Assembly: GCA_947630555.1 (NCBI GenBank) | Contig: CANRIA010000004.1 | Location: forward strand, 1-64,000 | Source: an uncultured Clostridia bacterium | GTDB lineage: Bacteria > Bacillota > Clostridia > Oscillospirales > Ruminococcaceae | DNA length: 64,000 bases | Direction: 5' to 3' | Shown: piece after piece, positions 37,550-44,513 of the stretch | Position numbering within the stretch: position 1 is the first letter of the stretch | Layout: each line of letters opens with the position of its first letter | Notes under the pieces: generated by a model | Databases searched by the model: none | What the model was told of the DNA's origin: nothing | What the model saw: only the letters and a program-made list of their open reading frames with translations | Program-made: the position numbers and the translations under genes

Positions 37550-39034
37550 TTATTCGGAAGCCGTGGTATCCTCTTCGGGCGTGTAAGCACCGCCGAGCGA
37601 GTAGTTTGCAAGTTTGTCGTTGAATGCAGCAAGCTCAGAATTTATGGTGTTGTTGTACATATCTCTTACAACAGCCCATGTAAGCTGAGCGCCTGATTCG
37701 TCGGTCTTGCTGACAGATGAATATACAAGCTGTATAACTGCTTCTTTAGAATCGTTGGTAGCAGAATCCTGATCGGACAGCAGAGTGGATATACCATAGC
37801 CGGGGTCGGATATAACGGTTATCTTCTCGTTAGCCATAGGATTGTAAGCAAGCTCATACATCTCGTCTGTCCAGTTGGGGTTGTTTACAAAGAACTTCTG
37901 CTTATCCTGCTCCATGTAAGCCGGATCGGTCGCGACTATCTTAGCGCACTCCAGCCATGTCTTCATAGCGCCGGACTTCGCAGAGCCCTTTATCCACATA
38001 TACGCAACGGTATCAAGTTTAGCATAAAGCTTATCGGAGTTGGGGTCGCGGGGGATAGGAACGTTAGCCCAGTTTGTGCCGTCTTTTGGTGTGTGAGAGT
38101 CAATAGATGCCCACGGGCCCATTGAGTAGAACAGGTAGCCTTCATTGAAAGCGTTCTGCGCACCCTGTATCCATTTGTTGTCTATAAGGCCGTCCTTTGA
38201 CATATTGTACAGCCAGTTTGCAGCTCTTTCAAGGTTTGGGCTGTCTATATTATTTATATACTTGCCTGTTGCATCATCACGCATAACTACCGTTTCACCG
38301 GTAGAAGCGAATATAAAGGTGTGGAACCAGCCGTTAAGACCTATTCTCGGCTCGTCGTCGGTAGAGGTATCTACCCACGCTCTGCATATATCTTCAAGAG
38401 CGTTCCAGTCCCATTCGTCGTTAAGATACATTTCATACGGATCGTCAACGCCAAGCTCTTCTATTCTGTCCTTGTCGTATGTAAGTATGCCCTGGAAGTT
38501 GAACTTGATAGGCGCAACAAAGTGGCTGCCGGCAATCGTATATTCTTCAGCCTTGTCCTTAACGTCGCTCCACAGCGGAGTGTTGAAGTCTACGATATCG
38601 TCAACAGGCTGGAACATATTTTGCAGACAGTTTACAGGGAAGTCCATAGCCTGCTCATACCACCACATGTCGGGGGGGTCGTTCGACATAAGACGGCTTG
38701 CGAGTTTTTCATACTTTGCATCAGAACGTACTCTTGACCATTTTATAGAACCGCCCTTTTGCTCAAACAGCTGCAGCTCCGCTCTCTTTTCAGGGTTGCC
38801 TTCCTCAGGGTTAATATCCCAGTAAGACAGCCAGTCAAGCTCTGTAGGTTCGCCTTCCGGAATGTCAGAAACGGTAAGGGTGCTCTCGTCGTTGGGGTCA
38901 ACGTTTTCAGGCAGAGTTACCTGTATCTGGTCAACGTGAGAACTGCTTGAACTTGAAGAATTTCCGCAGCCGACTACGCCTGCACACAAAAGCACTGCCA
39001 TAGCGCAGGCAAGAATTTTCTTTGCATTATGCAT
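37550..39034 (-). CDS. Extracellular solute-binding lipoprotein (ABC importer family 1)
   Basis: Secreted, lipid-anchored binding protein of 494 aa. The lipobox is AGVVGCG, then a poly-Ser linker and a 45-residue acidic spacer before the binding fold starts at ELDWLSYWDINPEEG. The bilobed SBP_bac_1 fold shows KLASRLMSNDPPDMWWYE, GILTYDKDRIEELG and SMGPWASIDSHTP. The many exposed Trp/Tyr residues suggest a carbohydrate ligand. The start used is the ATG at 39034 after GAGGTGG. The track begins at 39052. No permease or ATPase gene adjoins it, so it is an orphan here. Confidence 0.87.
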   Translation of the reverse strand: MHNAKKILACAMAVLLCAGVVGCGNSSSSSSSHVDQIQVTLPENVDPNDESTLTVSDIPEGEPTELDWLSYWDINPEEGNPEKRAELQLFEQKGGSIKWSRVRSDAKYEKLASRLMSNDPPDMWWYEQAMDFPVNCLQNMFQPVDDIVDFNTPLWSDVKDKAEEYTIAGSHFVAPIKFNFQGILTYDKDRIEELGVDDPYEMYLNDEWDWNALEDICRAWVDTSTDDEPRIGLNGWFHTFIFASTGETVVMRDDATGKYINNIDSPNLERAANWLYNMSKDGLIDNKWIQGAQNAFNEGYLFYSMGPWASIDSHTPKDGTNWANVPIPRDPNSDKLYAKLDTVAYMWIKGSAKSGAMKTWLECAKIVATDPAYMEQDKQKFFVNNPNWTDEMYELAYNPMANEKITVISDPGYGISTLLSDQDSATNDSKEAVIQLVYSSVSKTDESGAQLTWAVVRDMYNNTINSELAAFNDKLANYSLGGAYTPEEDTTASE

Positions 39035-39109
39035 TGTAAAACCACCTCTCATTAGTTTTTTATTATTATATTCATTGTCTTCTTCGGCACACGCCGTTTA
39101 CTCATAAAT

Positions 39110-39138
39110 AGAATAACACATTTTGCTTTAAAAGTCAA
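39110..39138 (-). promoter_or_regulatory. Promoter of the orphan solute-binding protein gene
   Basis: Minus strand TTGACT (39138-39133), 17 bases, TATTCT (39115-39110), leaving a leader of about 70 bases. Confidence 0.65.
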
Positions 39139-39247
39139 TCACAAGCGAAAGATTTTGTAATCGTATACAAATATCGGCTGATTTTTTGTATTATACAACT
39201 AAATCAAAGGCAGTACAGTAAAAATATTTAACACAAGCAGGGTGAAA

Positions 39248-39290
39248 AATATCCCGAACAGACCCAAAATCGGGCTTGTTCGGGGATATT
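39248..39290 (-). terminator. Terminator of secDF
   Basis: AATATCCCGAACA pairs with TGTTCGGGGATATT (one bulge) with an inner CCC/GGG pair, then a T run on the minus strand. It is 20 bases past the secDF stop. Confidence 0.82.
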
Positions 39291-39309
39291 AATATTTTTA
39301 TAATTATAT

Positions 39310-41646
39310 TTATATTTTTGCGCCTTTTTTGCGTGCCTTGACAGGGCGGTGTTCTTTTTTCTTCATAGCGTGGCGCTGCCATTTTACCCACAATGTAGGC
39401 GCTATGCAGTTTGAAGAATAAACGCCCGATATCATACCGACGATTATAGGCAGTGAGAAGCTCATTATTGAAGATATGCCCCACAGGTAGCATACTATGC
39501 ATACAGTTACCATAGCCGAAACGGTGGTAACAGTCGTGTGTATCGACCTTCCGAGAGTTTCTGTAACGCTCTTGTCAACAAGCTCGCCTATCTCAGCTTT
39601 TGCGCCAAGCAGTTTTCTGTTTTCACGAATCCTGTCATAGATTATAATAGTCGCGTTGATAGAGTAGCCCAGAATAGTCAGCAAAACTGCTATAAAGTTT
39701 GAATCTATGCTGTAGCCGAATATCACGAACGCGCCGTAAACGAATATCATATCGTGCACAAGCGCGGCAACGCACATACAGCCTGCTGAAAGACCGCCGA
39801 TGTTTTTAAATCTGAAACCGATATAAATTACCATGACGATAGCGGCGAATATTACAGCAACAAGGCATTTGAAGAAGAACTCCTTGCCGTTTGATGCGGC
39901 AACGTCGGTAGAGCTCAGAAGCTCTAAGTTATTATCAGCGAATGTTTCCATAAGTTTTTCTTTAATGGCAAGCTGTTTTTCAGATGAGATGCCCTCTCTT
40001 GATGAGAAGGTGAGTTTTACGGTAGTTGAGCTGTCAGCCATGTTTTCGCCCGTGGTAACGGTAACATCTTCGCCCGATACATCTTTAACAGCCTGCGCGA
40101 CTGCGTTTGTATCTATCGTGCCGCTGTAGTTGTATTCTATAATAGTACCGCCCTCAAACTCAACAGCAACATTCACGCCTCTTACAATAGTAATTACTAT
40201 GAATGCGGCTATCATTATGCCCGAGAATACATAGAATTTTACAGAGTGCTTGTTTACATTAAGGGTGCGCTGCTTCTTTTCGGGGGCAACGCCGTTATAC
40301 AGCGCGTGCTTTCTGAACACCTTGAACTTTGAAAGTGATGCGAGCATAAGTCTTGAGCAGAATATGCCGAACACAAAGTTGAGTATTATACCGATAAGCA
40401 GCGTGTAGCCGAGCGAATATATAGTGCCTGCCGCAGATGCGCCGAACGCGAAGAACAGCGGCTTCATTATAGTGCCCATAAAGCTGTCGGTAGGCCCGAA
40501 CGCGCCCATGAGTATAACAGCTACGAATACTACGGTGATATTGCTGTCAAATACCGCCGACCATGCTCTCTTGTAGCCAAGCTCTATTGCGCCGTTGAGC
40601 GATTTGCCGTTGCGAAGTTCTTCTTTTATTCTCTCGGCGGTAATGATGTTGGCATCAACGCCCATACCTACCGAAAGTATGATACCTGCAATACCGGGTA
40701 TTGTGAGGGTAAAGCTGTCAAACGGTGCAAAGAAGCCTGAAATTGCCGCCAGTGAACCTGCTACCTGTCCGCAAAGTGCTATGCAGGCAACAAAGCCGGG
40801 CAGCCTGTAGATGATTATCATGTATATCGCGATTATTATCATTGCGATAATGCCTGCATATACCATGGCAGTTCTTGCGCCCGTGCCCAGAGTAGGCGAA
40901 ATGGTGCTTGTGCTGGTGGCTTCCATTTTGATAGGCAGCGCGCCTGCGTTTATCTTGTCGGCAAGAGATTTTGCTTCTTCATATGTGAAATTGCCCGATA
41001 TAGTGGCTCTGCCGTCGGTTATGTCTGCGCTTACCGTTGCGGTAGAGATGTTTACATCGTCCATCCATGTTGAGATGTAGCCGCCGTTTGCGTGAAGCTC
41101 GGTGGTTGCATCTGCAAATGCTTTAGTACCTGTTGAGTTAAGTGTCAGCGATACTTCCCATCTGCCGGTGTCGGGGTTCTGGTAGGCTGTCGCGTTGTCA
41201 ACGGCAGTACCGGTCATTATAAGCTCGCCGTCCATTTCCGTACCCTTTACGAACTTCAGCTCTGCCATGTCGCCCAGCTCATTTACGGCTTCTTCGGCGT
41301 TAAAGTCAGTCTCGCCCGATGCCCAAGGGAAGGATACCATTATCCTGTCCTTAGCCGAGTCAACATACACCTCGCTGTCGGTAATGTTAAGGCTGACAAG
41401 CCTCTGCTCTATTACCGTCTTGGCTGCCTCCAGCTCATCAGCAGAGGCATCGACGCCGTCGGCAGGCTCAAACGTGGCGTTTACACCGCCCTGAATGTCT
41501 ATGCCCCAGCGTATCTCGTCAACGCTCTTTATATATGTTTTCGGAATATCGCCGAATGTGGTATGCACGCCGAATATCGTCAGGTACGAAAAGGCTGCTA
41601 TCAGCAATACGACGATAAAAAATGTTGGTTTCTTTGCGTGTCGCAC
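39310..41646 (-). CDS. secDF: Protein translocase subunit SecDF (fused)
   Basis: Proton-driven accessory of the SecYEG channel. At 778 aa it fuses SecD and SecF. The first half has an N-terminal helix, the DIRWGIDIQGGVNATFEP motif of SecD, a periplasmic domain, and the helix bundle containing GIILSVGMGVDANIITAERIKEE. The second half begins near residue 430 and has VNVAVEFEGGTIIEYNYSG and LTILGYSINATIIIYDRIREN of SecF. The start is a GTG downstream of AGGAGGAG. Natural fusion of the two genes is usual in Firmicutes. Monocistronic. Confidence 0.96.
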   Translation of the reverse strand: MRHAKKPTFFIVVLLIAAFSYLTIFGVHTTFGDIPKTYIKSVDEIRWGIDIQGGVNATFEPADGVDASADELEAAKTVIEQRLVSLNITDSEVYVDSAKDRIMVSFPWASGETDFNAEEAVNELGDMAELKFVKGTEMDGELIMTGTAVDNATAYQNPDTGRWEVSLTLNSTGTKAFADATTELHANGGYISTWMDDVNISTATVSADITDGRATISGNFTYEEAKSLADKINAGALPIKMEATSTSTISPTLGTGARTAMVYAGIIAMIIIAIYMIIIYRLPGFVACIALCGQVAGSLAAISGFFAPFDSFTLTIPGIAGIILSVGMGVDANIITAERIKEELRNGKSLNGAIELGYKRAWSAVFDSNITVVFVAVILMGAFGPTDSFMGTIMKPLFFAFGASAAGTIYSLGYTLLIGIILNFVFGIFCSRLMLASLSKFKVFRKHALYNGVAPEKKQRTLNVNKHSVKFYVFSGIMIAAFIVITIVRGVNVAVEFEGGTIIEYNYSGTIDTNAVAQAVKDVSGEDVTVTTGENMADSSTTVKLTFSSREGISSEKQLAIKEKLMETFADNNLELLSSTDVAASNGKEFFFKCLVAVIFAAIVMVIYIGFRFKNIGGLSAGCMCVAALVHDMIFVYGAFVIFGYSIDSNFIAVLLTILGYSINATIIIYDRIRENRKLLGAKAEIGELVDKSVTETLGRSIHTTVTTVSAMVTVCIVCYLWGISSIMSFSLPIIVGMISGVYSSNCIAPTLWVKWQRHAMKKKEHRPVKARKKGAKI

Positions 41647-41712
41647 TGAATTTACTCCTCCTGTTCAAGTTTTAGCTGTATATATAAATATAAAACAGTT
41701 ATTCACCTTACT

Positions 41713-41741
41713 ATTATAGATGTAATTTGTCCAAAAGTCAA
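41713..41741 (-). promoter_or_regulatory. Promoter of secDF
   Basis: Minus strand TTGACT (41741-41736), 17 bases, TATAAT (41718-41713). Confidence 0.75.
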
Positions 41742-41807
41742 GAGCAATTTTTATTAAATTGCATAATGTCACATTTTAATGTATAAAATACATGACCCTT
41801 TTGCCGA

Positions 41808-41836
41808 TTGACTTTGCCTTTGTAAAGTGGTATAAT
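41808..41836 (+). promoter_or_regulatory. Promoter of the sugar isomerase-like gene
   Basis: TTGACT (41808-41813), 17 bases, TATAAT (41831-41836), about 30 bases before the start codon. Confidence 0.8.
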
Positions 41837-41867
41837 CTATGTATACGCTGTTTACGGAGGTGTTTTT

Positions 41868-42659
41868 ATGAATGAGAGCGGCTATCCCGTCGGGGTGTCT
41901 ACCGCGTGCCTTTACCCCATGCTTACCGAGCAGGCACTTTTAGAGCTTTGCAAGCGCGGCATACAAAATGTTGAGATATTCATAAACGCCCCCAGCGAAC
42001 TTGAAAAGCGTTTTCTGCGCGAGATAAAGAGTATGCTGGAGCATTACGGCGTAAATGCGGTATCTATGCACCCGTTTACCTGCGAGCTGGAAACTATGAT
42101 GTTCTTCACGGGCTATTCGCGCAGGCTTAATGACGGTCTGGAATACTACAAAAAATATTTTGAAGCTATGGAATACCTCGGTTCCAAAATATTCGTTCTG
42201 CACGGCAATAACAGCCATAATCGCTGCCCCGATGAGATGTACTTCGGGCATTTTCAGCGTTTTAACGAGATAGCGGCGGATTTCGGCGTTGCCGTGGCGC
42301 AGGAAAACGTTGGCAGGTGCAGCAGCGGAGATCTGGAGTTTTTGAAAAAAATGAAAGCCGCGCTGGGTGACAGGGCAAAATTCGTGCTGGACACCAAACA
42401 GGCGGTAAGGGCAGGCTATGACCCTTATGAATTTGTAAACGCGCTGGGCGAGAGCATTTGCCACATACACATAAGCGACTATGACGACAAAAGCGACTGC
42501 AAACTTGTGGGCACGGGAAAGCTGGATTGCAGAGGATTTGTTTCCTGCCTGAGAAAAAACAGCGTAAATTCGGCTGTAATACTGGAGCTTTACTCATCGG
42601 GGTACAAAAGCGTGGAAGAGCTTAAAACTAACTGCGACTATATAAAAAGCTGTCTGTAA
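41868..42659 (+). CDS. Sugar phosphate isomerase/epimerase-like TIM-barrel protein
   Basis: 263 aa with the xylose-isomerase-like/AP endonuclease 2 TIM barrel (COG1082). Strand-end residues that normally bind a divalent metal are visible: VEIFI, SMHPF, KIFVLHGNN, AQENVG, FVLDTKQA, ICHIHISDYD and VILELYSSG. The late Glu and His in ENVGR and HIHISD fit the metal site. The substrate is not predictable, and some relatives are myo-inositol or hydroxypyruvate enzymes. GGAGGTG precedes the ATG. Monocistronic, with its own promoter and terminator. Confidence 0.82.
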   Translation: MNESGYPVGVSTACLYPMLTEQALLELCKRGIQNVEIFINAPSELEKRFLREIKSMLEHYGVNAVSMHPFTCELETMMFFTGYSRRLNDGLEYYKKYFEAMEYLGSKIFVLHGNNSHNRCPDEMYFGHFQRFNEIAADFGVAVAQENVGRCSSGDLEFLKKMKAALGDRAKFVLDTKQAVRAGYDPYEFVNALGESICHIHISDYDDKSDCKLVGTGKLDCRGFVSCLRKNSVNSAVILELYSSGYKSVEELKTNCDYIKSCL

Positions 42660-42690
42660 CGGAGCATACGTGGGTATGCCCCGTTTTTTA
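42660..42690 (+). terminator. Terminator of the isomerase-like gene
   Basis: GGAGCATAC / GTATGCCCC with one A-C mismatch and a GTGG loop, followed by GTTTTTTA. Confidence 0.82.
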
Positions 42691-42813
42691 TAGCAGCGGA
42701 GAGCCGCTATAGAAACATGTCGAATTAAAAAGCTATCGCAAAGCCCTTTCCTTATGATATTATGATGATGGAGATAATAAAAGTATCACGCCGCCTATGC
42801 GGCAGGAAAGGAA

Positions 42814-43113
42814 GTGAACGAACTGTTATTAACATCTGCGCAGACCGAAAAAAGGCAGCTTATTTTGTGCGAGGAGCTAAAGGGAGCGAACGTGCGCTAT
42901 GAACTGTTTGCCGATAACACGGAAAACAGCGAATATTCGTACTCTTACGGCATAGCGGTAAAATGCGGCGAACAGGAAGCGCGCATTGCCGACATAACCG
43001 AAAAATACGAATATGCACGGGAATTGTTTGAACGTATCATGCTGTATATGGCAATGCCGTCTGAACTTGAATACATAGCAGAAGATTACCTTTGCGAAAA
43101 GTACACTGTGTAA
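42814..43113 (+). CDS. DUF6514-like small protein
   Basis: 99 aa, soluble, acidic. The middle YSYSYGIAVKCGEQEARIADITEKYEYARELFERI and the end MPSELEYIAEDYL fit the pattern of the small Clostridia family DUF6514 (Y-G-I-x-V, a D-I-S/T turn, an end in x-D-Y-L). The start is uncertain. The GTG at 42814 lies only a few bases after GGAAAGGAA, so initiation slightly downstream (CTG) is possible. Function unknown. It precedes nrdR but has separate spacing of about 150 bp. Confidence 0.6.
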   Translation: MNELLLTSAQTEKRQLILCEELKGANVRYELFADNTENSEYSYSYGIAVKCGEQEARIADITEKYEYARELFERIMLYMAMPSELEYIAEDYLCEKYTV

Positions 43114-43147
43114 TGCCGCAGAAAAAAACTAAAATTTTAAAAAATAC

Positions 43148-43176
43148 TTGCATTTGACCACAATATATGCTACAAT
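43148..43176 (+). promoter_or_regulatory. Promoter of nrdR
   Basis: TTGCAT (43148-43153), 17 bases, TACAAT (43171-43176), followed by a leader of about 85 bases. Confidence 0.7.
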
Positions 43177-43203
43177 ATCAATAAGAGATATACAATATTA
43201 TTG
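43157..43203 (+). promoter_or_regulatory. Candidate NrdR boxes in the nrdR promoter
   Basis: ACAATAT occurs at 43160, 43172 and 43192 (spacings 12 and 20, total 32 bases, about three helical turns). CACAATATATG at the first site resembles the NrdR box ACACWATATMTWG and overlaps the promoter spacer. Autoregulation is inferred. Confidence 0.45.
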
Positions 43204-43209
43204 ATATTG
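43175..43209 (+). repeat. Inverted repeat in the nrdR leader
   Basis: ATATCAATA pairs with TATTGATAT about 15 bases on, and ATATCAAT recurs near 43232. This could be a leader hairpin or an operator. Confidence 0.45.
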
Positions 43210-43265
43210 ACCGACATTATGGCGGATATAATATCAATTGTTTTCAAAACAAGGGGGATCATAAA

Positions 43266-43724
43266 ATGAAATGTCCGTTTTGTGGGTGCGAGGATACAAA
43301 GGTGATAGATTCGCGCCCCAGTGATGAAAAAAAGCGCCGCAGGAGAGAGTGTCCGCAGTGCCAGAAACGTTTTACAACGTATGAGGTAGTTGAAAAGCCT
43401 ACGCTTATGGTGTACAAAAAAGACGGCAGTTTTGAGCCTTTTGACAAGGGAAAGCTGATCAAGGGCATACAGAACGCCATAAAGAAGCGCCCGATAAGCG
43501 TTGAGCAGATGAACGAACTGGTGGACGACATAGAAAATACCTATGCAAACGCCATGCAGACAGAAACGTCTACTTCCGAGATAGGCGACAAGGTGCTGGC
43601 AGGGCTTAAAAGGCTAGACCACGTTGCGTATGTGAGATTTGCATCGGTCTATAAGGACTTTAACGACGTTGAAAGCTTTATACATATAATCTCAGAGCTT
43701 GGCGCGGACAGCAAGAAAAGTTAA
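43266..43724 (+). CDS. nrdR: Transcriptional repressor NrdR
   Basis: ATP/dATP-sensing repressor of ribonucleotide reductase genes, 152 aa. The N-terminal zinc ribbon has two CxxC pairs (MKCPFCGCEDTKVIDSR and ECPQCQKRFTTYE), and an ATP-cone domain follows (TLMVYKKDGSFEPFDKGKLIKGI). Full family length and an AAGGGGGA ribosome binding site. No nrd structural genes are in the window. Confidence 0.97.
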   Translation: MKCPFCGCEDTKVIDSRPSDEKKRRRRECPQCQKRFTTYEVVEKPTLMVYKKDGSFEPFDKGKLIKGIQNAIKKRPISVEQMNELVDDIENTYANAMQTETSTSEIGDKVLAGLKRLDHVAYVRFASVYKDFNDVESFIHIISELGADSKKS

Positions 43725-43738
43725 GTTTATAGTTTTTT

Positions 43739-43769
43739 GAACGCATCGTGGTGGGTGCGTTCTTTTTTA
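43739..43769 (+). terminator. Terminator of nrdR
   Basis: GAACGCA / TGCGTTC with a 10-base loop, followed by TTTTTT. Confidence 0.85.
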
Positions 43770-43781
43770 TGCCGCAAAATA

Positions 43782-43810
43782 TTGCATTTTAAAAATAAGT
43801 ATGCTATAAT
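43782..43810 (+). promoter_or_regulatory. Promoter of the acidic-tail membrane protein gene
   Basis: TTGCAT (43782-43787), 17 bases, TATAAT (43805-43810). Confidence 0.75.
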
Positions 43811-43844
43811 AATATGATATACAGAAAAAATACGAGGAGAGAGT

Positions 43845-44501
43845 ATGAAACAGAGATTTACATTGTTCCAGAAGGTAATGACAGTTATCTTCATCGCGCT
43901 GGAGGCGGCTGTGCTTGCCTGCGACGTTTACAGGCTTGTTTTTGTGGACGGCGACGGGAAGTATTATTACATAGTGAATTTAGTGCTCAGCGTGCTGCTG
44001 TTGGGCGTTTTTCTTATGCTTATTTTTGACCCTAAGCTTTGCATAAGTGATGACGAGACCGACGACCCAAAGCGGCTTTATCCTATAATATCTGCATCAA
44101 GAACGTATATGTGCTTTATAGCGGTAGATATAGCGGCAATATTTGCGTTTGTTATGTTTGCGGCGAAATACTTTGAAAACCCTGCGCTTATAATAGTTAT
44201 AGGCGGCGTGGCGGTGTTCGTTATAGGCGCGGTGAAGTATGTTATAGATTCGGGCAGGATAGGCATAATTTCGGAAGATGAAAGTGAAGAAGATACCGAA
44301 AAGGCAGAAGAAACCGAAGCCTCTGAAAAGATAGAAGAAACATCAGAAAACGCAGAGACTGACAACAGTACAGAAGAAGTTGAAACTGCCGAAAGTACCA
44401 AAGAAGCAGAAAATACCGAAGAAACTGAAATTTCAGAAGATACAAAAGAAAATACTGACAAGCCTTTGGAAGAAGCCGAGGCAGTAAGTCAGACGGAGTA
44501 G
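43845..44501 (+). CDS. Four-helix membrane protein with long acidic tail (unknown)
   Basis: 218 aa. Four transmembrane helices are predicted: about residues 8-30, 43-64, 84-112 and 116-140. The last 75 residues are a low-complexity Glu/Thr/Ser/Ala tail (for example EDESEEDTEKAEETEASEKI) with almost no basic residues after the first few. The start ATG has GAGGAGAG upstream. It ends 12 bp before the FtsX-type permease gene, so the two may be one operon. I recognise no family. Confidence 0.65.
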   Translation: MKQRFTLFQKVMTVIFIALEAAVLACDVYRLVFVDGDGKYYYIVNLVLSVLLLGVFLMLIFDPKLCISDDETDDPKRLYPIISASRTYMCFIAVDIAAIFAFVMFAAKYFENPALIIVIGGVAVFVIGAVKYVIDSGRIGIISEDESEEDTEKAEETEASEKIEETSENAETDNSTEEVETAESTKEAENTEETEISEDTKENTDKPLEEAEAVSQTE

Positions 44502-44513
44502 GAATGAACGGCA

